Positions 48,464-60,165 of a DNA stretch of 64,000 nt are shown here, piece after piece. The notes under the pieces are model-generated. The model had not been told where the DNA came from. It searched no databases and was given only the letters and a program-made list of their open reading frames with translations. The stretch comes from Xiphias gladius (taxonomy: Eukaryota > Chordata > Actinopteri > Istiophoriformes > Xiphiidae), in NCBI RefSeq assembly GCF_016859285.1, contig NC_053409.1, positions 27,059,976 to 27,123,975 on the forward strand, written 5' to 3'. The translations under genes were made by a program, and so were the position numbers. How positions within the stretch are numbered: position 1 is the stretch's first letter; the number at the start of each line of letters is the position of its first letter.

Positions 48464-51400
48464 CTATCCAGCGTAAGGAAACCTGAGGAGCACAGCCTGT
48501 CCGGGGCCGAGCCGCAGGTTTTTCAGGTCCACCGTGCTGTCCGCGGGGAGGACACTGGCGTTGGTGCTGAGGACCACCGCAGCCTGCCGGGGCAGAGTGG
48601 CATCGCTCAGCTGCAGCACCGCCGCCTCCTCCGCCCAGTTGAGGGCAGCCAGGTAACGCTGGCTCTGGTCCCAGACGCGCAGGTACGCCAGCGAAGAGGA
48701 GGAGTTGGAGAGGAGGACGAAGTCTCCGAACAGCAGGGAGCGCTCCTTACATCGCAACTCGCTCAGACTGCGGAAAAAGCTGCGACAGGACAGACGCTCG
48801 GCCCTCTCCTCCTGTACAGAGACAGAGGAGAGGATCGATTCACAATAATGACCTTTACTACCAGGACTGCTTTTTTTTCTACTGCCCATTTCATATCCCT
48901 TACATTCAGTTTTTCAGTTTTTTCTTTTTGGATTATCAGTATTAAAAAATAATGTTCTCAGGTTGCCTGTGTAACATCCCAGGGTTTTGTTGTTGGTGCG
49001 TCTGTTGTTTACCTGTAGAGTCTCATTCAGCTCCTTGCCAGAGTCCCAGATCATCTTGGGAAACTTGGTGCCCTTTATTAGAAGTGACAAAATGTCAACA
49101 GCAGTCAGGTAACGCAAGACAAACAAATTGGTGAATCAGTCATAATCGGTTGTCATGTTGTTAGCACTACTGCTCCAGTTGGTGCTGATCACTACTACCA
49201 TTACATGTGTAAAGCGGCAAATGTGATCACCGTTGGGGTTTTCTGGTACAAGGTTCACACATTTTCAGACATTTCTACACACTGATCCCACACCGTGTCA
49301 GATCGATTGACCCCGGAGCAGGCGGCAGAGCACGCTGACAAAATAAAACATTTCGAGCCCCAGGCCCTGTGTCCTCACCTCGTCCATCAGGCCGATCTCG
49401 TCTCCGTAGTTGAAGACGGGCGTCCCGGGCAGCGTGAGCAGCAGCAGCTGGTGCAGTTTCACCAGAGCCGGGCCCACCAGCGACGCCAGGTGACCCTCGG
49501 CCCGACCCCCCAGGCTCCAGGCCAGCTTGGTCTGGCTGTGGGACGAATACAAGCGCTGGACGGACTGAGCGCACTCCGTGGCGTTCGTGTCTCCGGGACG
49601 GAGGACCCTGGAGATCAAGAGGTCAACGCTGGTGGAGGAGAGGAGGGAGGACACGTCTTCGGCCGAGGATCGGTCTGTGATGCCGATCAGGACTCTGGAA
49701 AACAACATCCACAGAGCTCTCATTTATTTCATGAAATATCAGCAAATAGAGAGAGAGAGAGAGACAGCAAATACGTTACATACATGTTTATATTTCATTT
49801 TTTTTAACCCAAAACACAGTTGGATGTAGCCTACTCTTTACAGCCCTGAGTAGTGTCTGCAGGTATTTATTGTAGGCAGGCTGTAAGTAGCCTGAGAGAC
49901 GAAACCCGGGGCAAAAAGCAACTCCGTCACACTACTTGCTGCTGGTCCTTGGGTTTTTTTGCCTTGAGCTCGGCTGAACGCTCCTCAGGACGAGACTGAT
50001 GTGTCACCATTTTTATCAACTCAGATCTTCTCTCATCTGGATTACAGAGGCTGAACGGTAAATCCAGGCTTTGTTATTAAAAATGAACCCTTCGTGTGGT
50101 CCCACTGACAGTATTTCTGACCTTTTGTTGGGACGCTCGTCCGTCCCGTTCTGGACGATGGCTCGGATGTCGGCCCACAGAGACGGCACCACGCTGGACA
50201 CACGCTCCACCCCCAACAGCTGGATGCCGTCCACACCTTCATTCAGCCAGAACACCAGAGCAGACTGAGCGGCGAGGGAGAGAGACAGACAGATGTTAGA
50301 GACAACCCCTGCTGTATCAAACAGACCAGGTGTCTGGTTCTGTTTCCGATGGTTTGGACGCTCTACATTTATCACGTCGTCTCGTGTTGTGGTTTGTGTA
50401 AATCGGGAAACATTATCGTGTGTTATTCCAGATGTACGTAATCTTTTTTATCTATTTAAGGGACACATCAAACTACAGTGCTGTGCAAACAGTTAGACAC
50501 TTTAGGTCCTTCTCCATCATCCGTCCCATCGGGAGACATGTGATCGTCCAAAAGACCAGGAGAACCAAGGGTCCTGCAACAGATGGTCTGGCCCCCACAG
50601 AGCCCTGATCTCAGGATCACAGAGTGAGTCTGGGACCACATGAAGAGACAGGAGACACTGAGACAGACTGAATCCACAGAGGAACCGTGGCAGGTTCTCC
50701 GAGACGCTGGAAGGACCCGCCTGCCGAGACCCTGAAAAACTGTGAGCAGGTGCACCGCGGAGACCTGGCGCTGGTTTAAAGGTAAAGGGGGGTCACAGCA
50801 AATACCGATCTGGTTTAGGATTTTTCTCTTTACTGCAGGTTTAGATGAAGTTCAGTGAGAAATGAGAACTGCTCACGGCTTTATGTTTGAAAACATCCTC
50901 TCTCTACCCTCAGTGCCTGAAACATTTGCACGGTGCTGTGTGTCTGTACCGGCTGTTCAGTGCAGGCTCTCACCTTCAGTCTCTCTGCTACGTTGGTCAC
51001 ACTGATGTTGGAGAACCAGGGTCCAGATGATCCCCGGTAGTTTGGAGTCAGATCCAGAACCACGGAAATACCTGCAGAAACACATGATACATCAGCAGAA
51101 CACGCGGTGTGGTGACAGTACTTGATGTACTGGTACTTTACTGGACTATTTCCATTTTGTCTTTATTTTTTTACTGTACTTTTCAGTGAGAAAAGCTCTA
51201 TTTATACCACATGTTGCATTTAAACTCTATTCCTAACAATAACCTCATATTTACATAACTTTCTCTTTCATTCATGCAAAAATGCCTTAAGGTTACATAT
51301 CAGTGATGATAATACAGGACTTGAGCAACACCCTGCTCACATTCAAACCTGTATATAAGAGACTGTGACTTTAATTTAAAACTTCCCCAAAGTTAAAATA

Positions 51401-54400
51401 TCTCAGTAATGAAGCAGACCAATGTCTTTTTCATTAAAGGTTTTAACTTTCAACCAACCGAAAACAAACCAACCTATCAGAGGGAATCAACCCACCATTA
51501 AATCCCTTTAAAACCTCCCTCATCACTAACGCTTGATGTCTGAAGTTCTAGTTTAATCAGTAATAAATCCTGAGGCCGGAACCACGAAGCCGGATCTCTG
51601 GTCAGCGAGCTAACTTCAGGTTCGACACCTGGGTTTCCAGGGTTACCACGGTGGTTCGCTACTCATCCCGGTACATCGCCGTGGTAACTCGTGCTGCCCA
51701 CCTGACCTGCCCCGCAGCGGGTTAGCTTCAGAGGATCAGGTCAAAACCTGTCAACACGCAGACCACCGACCAATCAGGTCACTGGAAAACATCCTACGGG
51801 ATCCCGACAGGGACAAGAGAGTTTACGACAAAGTGACAGATAATGAGGAGCAACAGCTGTTTCTATAGATCAGCGGAAGGGTTTCTCTGTCGGAGGCTTC
51901 CCGTGTGTCCACTCTGGTTCTAAAACAGAGCTTCTAACAAAAGGAAGGAGAGTTTATCACTTTAAAGAACTACACAAAAACCATCATAGCTTCATTTTAA
52001 CCGGACAAAGACTCTTCGATTCCCGACAGGATTCGTGACTCTTCACTGAAGATTTTACTCTGATTCTCTCACTGCAGCTCAGAATAACATGAGGAGAATC
52101 TGGTAAATGGAAATGGAAACTGAACCCTCTAGAACAAGAATCCACACACTGTGAAATATTTCCCAGGATGAGCGATGACCGTCTCGGTCAGACGGACCTC
52201 ATCAGGCATGAACTACTTGTTTCTTCTCTCTGCTTTGGCAGCACAAACAGTAGGTTTGTTCATCATCAGACAAAAGGGAACAGATGCTCTCTCAGTAAGA
52301 AACTTATTAATGATTCCTCTACTTTTTGACATTATATCCTCGGTAAAAACTGGAATATATTTCTAGCGTTTCTTTTCGAGTCCTGTGATCATATTGTTTA
52401 CATCTTACCTGGCTGAATATCCCTCCATGACTGACTTTACCTGCAGTCTCACCGTTTCCTCTCCTATCATATCAAGTATTTTATTCATGGTTCTAACGAC
52501 ATTGCTTGCGATGAACAACCTCTTTCACATGAGCTCGCTCGTAGTTAACCGAGCCAGTGGATAACCAGCTTCCTGATACAGGTGATCCAGGCTCAAAGAT
52601 GTGCCGGGTACGTTTAACTGGCTTCGTAGTACAGGCCCCCGATTCGTCTGATTCCCTGGTTTCTGTACCCATGAGTGTGTCTCCTCACCCTTCTTGTGAG
52701 CAGCCTGGACGAAACCCTTAAACTGCTCCAGGTTTCCGGCCTCGGGGGAAATCTCCTCAAACCTCAGGCCCATGGCTTCGTCGGGCGGAGCGACGTGGAT
52801 CGGTCCGACCACCAGACCTTTAACCTTCAGCTGAGACAGACTGCCGACCTTCTGCTCCAGACCTGAGGGACGAAAACAGACCCGCTGTGACCGATGACCT
52901 TTGACAGCACGTCTCCACACGAGGACGAGTTCTGGAGCATATTTCAACTAAAAAAGGTTAGAAAAAGTTACATACTGTAGCTTCAACCATTAGGCCACCA
53001 GACGTCCTGCCTGTGTGCGTTTTGACCGACAACGCAGCGATACCCTGGTCGGTTCAGCGACACAGTTTAGTGACAAATCGACAACAGAACCAGTTCACAA
53101 AAGGCCGGTGACGGGGTGAAACAGATCCTCCCCCAGACTGTTCAACCGTCAAACACCTGAAGTGACAAACTGGTTCGTATTTAACGCGCGTCTGCGATTC
53201 TGCTGTTTAAACGGACTGTGCTTGATGGGCTCGTTTCAGAGACGCTCACAGCTGCTGCCTTCGCTGTTGCTGGTTGACACTCATACTGACGTGAAGCAGG
53301 AGGAGTCCAGAGAACATCCGCTGCTTTCCCGAGCTAGTTTAACGCCAAGTCAAGGAGAACTTCTGCCTCCGTCCCTTTAGAACAAAGTTCAAAATGGGTT
53401 TCACTTCTGCCAAATGTCACCAGACGTGTAGTCAGCAACATGACGCGCACACAGTTATTTTGATGAAGGACGAGTTCCGGTTCTTGTCTGCATACAAGCA
53501 CCTTTACTGAATAAGGACGGCCCATCATTTGTCCTGTAAACACCGATATAAGGACGATATTCATCGTGTTCTCACCTTTCAGGTTCTGGGCATCGGTGAA
53601 GGCCCGGATGTTTCCGATCTGGTACAGCGGGCCGTCGTTCCACCAGCTGGTGACGGGCAGGTCTCTGCAGCGAGGGGCCTGCAGGATGATGAGGACGGCT
53701 CCGACCAGCATCCCCAACCAGCCGAGCCAGAACACCACCAGCAGCGCCCAGCGGGTCCTCACCCAGCTGAGAGGACAGGGAGGAAGAGCGAACAACGTGA
53801 GCGATCGTGCTCACGACATTTGTGAAAGGAGGAATATTAATTCATCATTTATTCAACAGTGATGATGCAGTACATCTCCCGGCCACCGGAGGCAGCGGTT
53901 GAGCGGAGCGCGGAGCGAGGAAGATCAGCTGTTTTTAATCGATCCTCGGGATGATTTCCTGCCATTAACTGAGTTTGAATTTTCAATATTCTTCCCATAA
54001 CGAGTTCTGTAGCTCAGGGACCGTGGCACCAAAGACCCGGGTCGCGGCCAGACAACAGCGTTCCCTCGACCAGCTCCATAAAGAAATGGGTCTCCCGGTC
54101 TGGTTTGGAGGAAGGGGACCGGTCTGCACGGAACCCTGACCTCGGCCCCATCCAGCTCCTCTGGGATGAATGGGAACGCCGACTGTGAGCCGGACCCGAT
54201 CGCCGCCATCGGCGCTGGACCTCGCCGACGCTCTGGGGTCTGAACGGGACCAGATCCCTGCAGCAGGTTCGACATCTGCCGGATTATCTCGGCACAGAAA
54301 TTAATGTTCCCCAGAGGATGAACCGCAATAACTCTGGCGAATTTGAATTTTGTCCCCAGCACTTTAAAAGACTCTCACAACCTCTAACAACCAGTCGCCA

Positions 54401-55472
54401 GGACTTTTCCCCAGGGACTTTCCTTTATCCCAGTTTGGGGGTCGTACCTGTACTTTACTCGAGCTTTTCCACTCTCTGCCACCTTCCCGAGGGAAACGTT
54501 GTGCCTTTGACCCTCACGACATTTCTCTTCGAGCCGCGGTTACTCTGCAGACTCAGACTGACAAGGCAAAATATCATCGATGCATAAATAATAACGTATT
54601 GATGTTCAGATGAAGTAACGCTTCAGTGACGCCGGCTGCGGCTTTGACCTGGTGAGAACGTGAATGCACCAGTCGGTCGGATCCGGCGATGCCGCATATG
54701 TTACTCCGCATTATCAGCACTCGTTCACGCAGCGGTTTTCTACACCTCCCCGCTCGCTTTGTGCGGGGATTCCAGCTTTGACTTTAACAGTCATTTAAAC
54801 GTCGCCTACACGTAAAAGCACCGGTAAAACTAAAATCCTACGTCGACCACGAGCACCGTGACCACCGCTGGCCGGGTGGGCGTGGGCGGTGCTGATCCAC
54901 CTGTTCATACAGGCAGGAATCGATCCTGTGATTATTAATGTGAATGTGCCGCATCTGCTCACACGCCATCTGACACGAGAGCCGCACCCTGTCGGATCCA
55001 GCTGAGAGCCGGTCTGTCTGCACTGCAGTAAAACCCACTACGGACGCGAGTCCTGTCTGCGGCCTGTGTGTCGCCACCCTCAGTGTGTTGTAGCTGCGTG
55101 TGTGTGTGTACAGCGCGGTCCTCCTCACCCCGGGGTCCCCGCCACCCGCAGCAGCTCCTCCTTGCTCAGCCCGGTGAATTTCACCTCCTCGGCCTCCTCG
55201 GGGATCTTCAGCTTCAAGGAGCCGTTTTTCTCCACCGCCGCCGTCGCCGCCGCCGTCGCGTCTCCGCCGGCCGACGGACCGTCCGCGACGCGGTCTCCTC
55301 CGGTCATCGGCTGCTTCTCCTGCTCCTCCTGGTCCAGGTCCGCCAGGTCACTCACATCGGCCTCCGTCGCATCAGCATCCGCAGCGGCCTGGGCCGGATC
55401 CGCCGCATCCTCCGGCTCAGCATCTTTGGTCTCCGCTTCCTGCAGCTGCACGTTCGTCTCCTCCGTGTTCAT
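48464..55472 (-). CDS. slc3a2: 4F2/CD98 heavy chain, complete coding sequence, 8 exons
   Basis: This is the type II membrane glycoprotein that binds light chains such as LAT1 or xCT through a disulfide and brings them to the plasma membrane for amino-acid exchange. Coding exons (minus): 55472-55129, 53766-53576, 52862-52689, 51071-50974, 50264-50122, 49694-49379, 49072-49013, 48811-48464. All introns are GT-AG, phases agree, and the total is 1,674 nt (557 residues). Exon 1 gives an acidic cytosolic tail with EEQEKQPM and KFTGLSKEELLRVAG. Exon 2 gives the membrane helix (about 121-143) and QAPRC, whose Cys (about 148) fits the light-chain disulfide site. The rest is an alpha-amylase-like ectodomain (GLVVGPIH, VVLDLTPNYRG, LPGTPVFNYGDEIG) ending RFPYAG. 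Sequons include NIS, NGT, NAT, NET, NSS and NAS. The start is the MNTEE ATG. No frame damage is seen, so the gene looks functional. Confidence 0.95.
50476..50939 (-). mobile_element. Tc1-like deletion derivative in slc3a2 intron 4
   Basis: The element's ends are imperfect inverted repeats: CAGTGCTGTGCAAACAGTTA on the left (after a TA) and, read inverted, CAGCACCGTGCAAATGTTTC on the right. Between them, a plus-strand frame near 50582-50730 reads PPQSPDLRITESVWDHMKRQ and later EEPWQVLRDAGRTRLP, the C-terminal part of a Tc1 transposase, with stops and the N-terminal half missing. By its transposase the element points right, although slc3a2 runs left. The right end lies 34 bp from the exon 4 donor. 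Confidence 0.8.
51105..51200 (-). repeat. Fish 'tactttactt' interspersed repeat fragment
   Basis: 'Gtactggtactttactggac', 'tatttccattttgtctttat' and 'tactgtacttttcag' resemble a common teleost repeat, which also appears at 58380-58560 and 62970-63072. It lies in slc3a2 intron 3. Confidence 0.45.
51570..52080. repeat. Probable transposon relic in slc3a2 intron 3
   Basis: It opens 'tgaggccggaaccacgaagc', with 'cagcgagctaacttcaggtt', 'cctgggtttccagggttacc' and 'acctgacctgccccgcagcg'. This motif set recalls a family of fish DNA-transposon repeats I have seen elsewhere. No intact transposase is present. Family and limits are uncertain. Confidence 0.4.
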
Positions 55473-55650
55473 ACCGACAATCACTCGTCAATGTACCGAC
55501 AGCGAATAGAGTCCAGTAACCCAGTGGCGGGGGTCGGTCTGTACCGTCGGATGTGGTCTTGTCTGACCGCAGCACTGCGGCTCTGCTGCTTTCAGTGCTG
55601 TCGGAAATGCGGGCGTCAGAGTGACGGGGTGCGGACCCCCCCCATTCACA
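55473..55650 (-). promoter_or_regulatory. slc3a2 5' UTR and promoter region
   Basis: This is the sequence upstream of the MNTEE start, at the edge of a CpG-rich zone covering exon 1 (55130-55620). I see no clear TATA box at a definable start site and no clear ATF4-type element. The transcription start is not placed. Confidence 0.4.
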
Positions 55651-56984
55651 GAAAAAACCACGTCACTTAGAATAAGATGGGGTCAAACCCACCCACGTGA
55701 AAACAGAACAGGTTCAGTTGATGTGTGAAACCAAACAACGGCAACAGTTCAGGCGGGAGACGATCTGTCCCCGGTCCGTCTGTGCTCATGTGTAGACCCC
55801 ACGACGAACGTCCAGGCGTCCCAGTGGCGTTATATCTCGGCCTGGTTATGAAGTTTGCCCTCATTGTTCCAGTCCCACGGATATTTGGCTCCGGCCTGTC
55901 TAACGGGAAACACGGGACTAAGATAAATAGGCCTTGAGTGCTTTATTCCTGGGTGATATTTCCCGCGATTTACACGGTGAAGCCACGTAAACACAAACGT
56001 ATTTGTGCGGTGCTGACAAATGAACACATTCTGCTGCACATTGTATTATAGGTCACCTTCCTCAACAGGTGACAGGTGTATTTTGTTCATCGCTGTCGCT
56101 GAACGTGGCTGCTCTCGTCCTGTTCTCTAGCTGAAGGTGCCTGGATGCGCCGACAGGGCGACGCATTTCCGAGTGCACGTGAAGGCAGCATTAAAGGGGC
56201 GGTCCGGGTTTTCGCTGCGGCGGCTGAGTGTCGAGCGTCGGCGGGAAGAAAATGAAAATCCGCCCCCTTGCCCTCGTTTATTCCGGCCTGTCTGTGCGGG
56301 TTTGTGTGTCTGCGCCGTGCGGCGTGAGACCCAGCTGACTCAGCAGCGCTGCAGACTGCTGACCACCACTGAAACACCCAGTCCGGACTCTGAAGAGCGG
56401 CTCCCTGGCACGGGAGGCGCCTGCGAGCCCCGTAACCACCGGCGGCGCTCAGGGCAAATCTGTGCCACTGTACCGGAGCGTCTTGCTACCCTGCTCCCGG
56501 TGTCAGCGGGACACACTGAACTCTCTAGGCCACTACGTCTGTTCTACAGCTGGACTCTGTGGTTGCTGAGATTTGATATGAAAACGTGAAAAACTCTTAC
56601 ACTGGAACCCATCACTGGAGAGCGAAGGGTCTAGAAGGGCAGACTGGGGGAACATCCCGGAAATTCACATTTAAATCCCTGTTTCTAGGCAACAATAACC
56701 CGCCCATTAAGTATCAGGCTGTTGGTTCAGGGGCAGAGAAGCCAAATACACAACCCCACTTATCCTGATATTAAGGGATGAGCAGACGCTGCTGCAGCTC
56801 CACCGACACACTGGGAGAGATAAAATATTCCTCTCGTATCCAAACTGCTCAGCACTAAAGCCTCATCTGCCAGTGATACACGAGATAACATCTTGTATAA
56901 TAAACCTCAGACAATGAATTAGACCTAATATTCATATTATGAGGTACTATTTAATTTGAACAAACCCTTCAATAACAAGACCAG
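55651..56984. other. Intergenic sequence upstream of slc3a2
   Basis: No exon is recognised. A CpG-richer patch at 56130-56480 has open frames on both strands with no conserved motif. Confidence 0.35.
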
Positions 56985-57467
56985 GTCAGACGACGGAACC
57001 AGTATGAACCAGTTACTGAAACGTGGCCCATTGAGACGACATGTGAACCAGCAGTCACTTCCAAGCTGCTGCTCTGCTGCTAAAATCCTGATTTCATAAC
57101 CACGACGTCGTCTGACAGAATCACCAGACACACGAGTTAAAGACGACGGCTGAGCTGAGATTTCAGGTGTATTTACCTGTAAAATGATCAGTCGGAGAGA
57201 AAGTTAGAAGCTCATTCAGTTGAATGAGAGGCGTAGAGACGTGTTGCCTGCGGAGGGAAAGATCGACCTCGTGCTCGCGGGGCAACACTGGCGACTCTCT
57301 TCTAAGTAAAGTAGCTCAGGTTTGCCCAGAAAGTCGCTGGATTGGTTGCTAAGTGCTTTTTAAAAACAGTCACTAAAAGGGTCTGAAAAGTCGGTAAATC
57401 TAGCGACAAAGGTCCTAAGTTGTCAGCGCTGCCTGTAAACGTCCCCTGATGACGCAATAGAAACTGT
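56985..57467 (-). repeat. Right arm of the ~484-bp inverted repeat pair
   Basis: Read on the minus strand, it matches 34826-35310. Shared blocks include 'cgctgacaacttaggacctt', 'ctagatttaccgacttttca', 'ggttgctaagtgctttt' (given here in its plus reading), 'cgatctttccctccgcaggc' and 'ggtgattctgtcagacgacg'. The two copies differ by scattered single bases and small gaps. Confidence 0.85.
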
Positions 57468-58379
57468 ACGTGTCAGTTCACTTTGAAAGAGCAACGACCA
57501 ATGGGGAGACTCCAACACTAGGCCGGTTGACCAATGGTGTAACAGAAGCACCTGGTCAGTCAGTGACAGACATGCGTGGTTATAGGGCTGGTCCCGCTGT
57601 TGCCAACAAAAAAACGGGTTTTTGGGTACTTGCAGAAATCAGTCAGTGACTCCAGTCTGGATTTTCCAGGAGAGCTGGCTTCTGTTAACAGACCAGGTAA
57701 GAGGACAGGCAGGTAGGTAGGGAGCCGTGGAGGTTTCTGGCGGTGGATGAGTGAAAGATGAAAAGTCTGTTGAATGTCCCTGAAGATGAAGGAAGGTACG
57801 GTGGCTCTGAGGGTCAGAACACAACAACATTTCAACAACAATCTTTCACAAAATGCAATAACATTTCAGATTACGGAAAAGGCGGGACAAGTTATGTGGC
57901 TATGGTTACGTAGCTAAGTGTTAACGTACTTTGTAACGTTGAAGTTATTGTCTTTGTTTTGTTGGAGTCTGTGCCTCTGTAACTGAACAACAGTACGTAG
58001 CAACGATAACTAGCGCTCGCTAACTACAGTGTGTTTTGCTGGGGTGCCACTTTATCGCTACAGGCTGCCCTAGTGCTTTAAGCATCATTGAGTCCTTGGT
58101 GTGGGCTCCTACGGTCAACCTCGGTTATCAGGGAGGATGAAGCCCAGAGACGATCAACAAAGAAAACGCAGAAGGTGCAGAGGCCTCGCTGGATCTCAGT
58201 GGGTCAGCTGAGAACCCGGAGCCGGAGAACGTCCCGGGGATGGTACATGATCGACGGGGTAAATGAAGTGTACTGATATGTGCAGCCAGTATCTGACATT
58301 ATAGTTGGATAAGGCAGACGTCACTCTAACAAATAATGAAGGTAAAGTTTCAATTAGGCTCAAACAGTGTAGATAACTA
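57468..58379. other. Intergenic sequence, no gene seen
   Basis: No exon is recognised. The open frames at 57560-57841 on minus have no conserved content. Confidence 0.35.
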
Positions 58380-58560
58380 AGTTCTCAAGTATTCAGATCC
58401 TTTATGCAAGTAAAAGTACCAATACAGCAAAGTAAAAATACTCCATTACAAGTTGTCCTGAATGAAAAATCCTACTGAAATAAAAATACAAAAGTATTAG
58501 AAGCAAAATGTAGTTAAAGTACTGACCAAACCACTTCATTATTATTATATGCGGCATCTT
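58380..58560 (+). repeat. Fish 'gtaaaagtacc' interspersed repeat
   Basis: 'Tcagatcctttatgcaagta', 'aaagtaccaatacagcaaag', 'aaaatactccattacaagtt' and 'gtagttaaagtactgacc' match a very common teleost repeat whose order I know. There is no coding content. Confidence 0.65.
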
Positions 58561-59149
58561 TAGATGATTAATACTGAAGCACCAGGGTGTAGCAGCATGT
58601 TGCTGTTGTAGCTGCTGGAGGCGGAGCTGGTTTGAACTGCTTACATACAGTTTTATACACAGGGGTCAGCGGATACATCTGAGGGGTCGTCGGGTGATTC
58701 TTGGGAGAGGAAAGAAGAAGAAACGGAGTTCTGTTACTCAAATCGGTTTTCACTCTTTGGACTTTTTCTCTAATCATTGGTTTTTGGCGAGATAATGGAT
58801 CATTGGAGCATTTGTTGAAATGAAACCATGTGACAAGCTCAGAAGGAAAAATCACTGTAGCGGCGGAGCTGTTAACAACTCATAGACATCTGAACTACAC
58901 ACGGCTTTTTGTAAGACGTCAGAAACCGAAACAGTTGCAAACCACTAATGTGTTGTATTTAAAAGCTTGTTATACCCCCCCCCCCAAAAGGAGCTTGGAG
59001 AGCTATGCCCGGATCTCCAGCTAGAGGAGCTACCCCCCTTCTCAGGTCCAGGATTTGGTATGGACAAAGTCAGTCCAGTCGGTCCAGTTGCCCCATTGCT
59101 CCATCACAGCACTTTGGTCAGTGTTGGATGTTTTTAACCCCTCATGGGT

Positions 59150-59325
59150 TTGAATAGGGTGGACAAAATAACGGGAACACCTGTCAACATAATGCAGTGC
59201 AGCTCAGCAGCACGGCAGACTGAAGCCTCTAAGAGGCTCCAGTTGCACCAACACCTCTGTTGAATCAGACTGCATACGTTTTGACTAGGTGTTCCTAATA
59301 AACTGACCATTGAGTGTGTGTGCTC
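59150..59325 (-). repeat. Interspersed repeat with 'gtgttcctaataaactg'
   Basis: 'Ggtggacaaaataacgggaa', 'aacataatgcagtgcagctc' and 'ggtgttcctaataaactgac' followed by 'gagtgtgtg' form a pattern seen in many fish dispersed repeats. Limits are approximate. Confidence 0.5.
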
Positions 59326-59806
59326 TATTAATACATAACATTTAAAAGAAACCCTTTTTTTGACGTTTGAAAGATACTTGACTCTTAGAAAACATCTGAG
59401 CAACTTGTGGTAAATTCAGCATGTAAGTGCTGATCAAAGCGACACTAAATATTTGCAACGTGCAGGATGTTTCACTGTGGATTCCGACAGCGGTGACAAC
59501 GGGTCCGCACATGGTGGGATTTCATTAGATGAAAGCTCAGTGGCTGTCAGTTGGAAGCCGAAAGTTGTGGTCCGAGCCCCCGATGGAAAAAAAAAAAACT
59601 AAGTCACGTTTGAAGAGATGAAAATGCGTCGTAGGAAAAACAAGACGACTTTCAAATGATCGCGTTATCAGTAGAATACGGTTTAGGGCGGTGGAGATGT
59701 AGGTCGGTGGTGGGAGGAATGCAGGAGAACGGGGGGAGGGGCTGGGAGACGATCTTCTGTTCTTCCGCCTGCAGCCCACCAATCCCGGCTGTCGACGTAC
59801 AAGTAA

Positions 59807-60038
59807 TTTGCATAAAATTCCCGTCAGCCCTGTGAACTCCTGAAAACGGCGAACGGGACCCAAACCGGGTCACGTTAAATCACTGTAGGAACAGGGCTCA
59901 GATCACAGCGCCCAGACCTCGCTATACTGTTGTTTTACTGTATGGTGAAACCACGTACAGCCACTTTACCGCCTTTACAACCGCTGTGCAGCCGACACCG
60001 TGACTCAGGAGGGCTCCGGACGGACGACCTATATATTA
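59807..60038 (+). promoter_or_regulatory. Type 3 Pol III promoter of the U6 gene
   Basis: Three elements stand at the expected distances from the U6 start at 60061: a perfect octamer ATTTGCAT (59807-59814, -254 to -247) as distal element; a PSE-like ACACCGTGACTCAGGAGGG (59995-60013, -66 to -48), close to the vertebrate form around ACCGTaACT; and a TATA box TATATATTA (60030-60038, -31 to -23). This full set argues that the gene is transcribed rather than being a processed pseudogene. Confidence 0.8.
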
Positions 60039-60060
60039 GGAGCAGAGCCTTGGTACTGTC

Positions 60061-60075
60061 GTGTTATTTCGATAA

Positions 60076-60116
<41 letters not shown>

Positions 60117-60165
60117 GGCCCCTGCGCAAGGATGACACGCAAATTCGTGAAGCGTTCCTCATTTT
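60061..60165 (+). ncRNA. U6 spliceosomal snRNA (variant 5' stem-loop)
   Basis: From ACACATATACTAAAATTGGA to GTGAAGCGTTCC the sequence equals, as I recall it, the vertebrate U6 consensus. It includes the ACAGAGA box, the AGC triad and the internal stem-loop. U6 is the catalytic RNA core of the spliceosome in the nucleus. The 5' hairpin differs: GTGTTAT, loop TTCG, ATAACAC gives seven perfect pairs, whereas usual vertebrate U6 has GTGCTTGC, TTCG, GCAGCAC. The capping signal (stem followed by ATATAC, 60079-60084) is kept. The 3' end reads CCTCATTTTC, slightly different from the usual CCATATTTTT, with a T4 terminator. The annotated end at 60165 is the last T of that run. Confidence 0.93.
60162..60165 (+). 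terminator. Pol III T-run terminator of U6
   Basis: Four T residues on the sense strand right after the U6 body. A further TTT follows after one C. Confidence 0.7.

Noticed and set aside
49295..49807. 170-codon plus-strand frame
   Set aside because: It is an antisense shadow of slc3a2 exon 6.
55066..55670. 200- and 147-codon plus-strand frames
   Set aside because: They are antisense shadows of slc3a2 exon 1, which has clear homology and splice structure on the minus strand.
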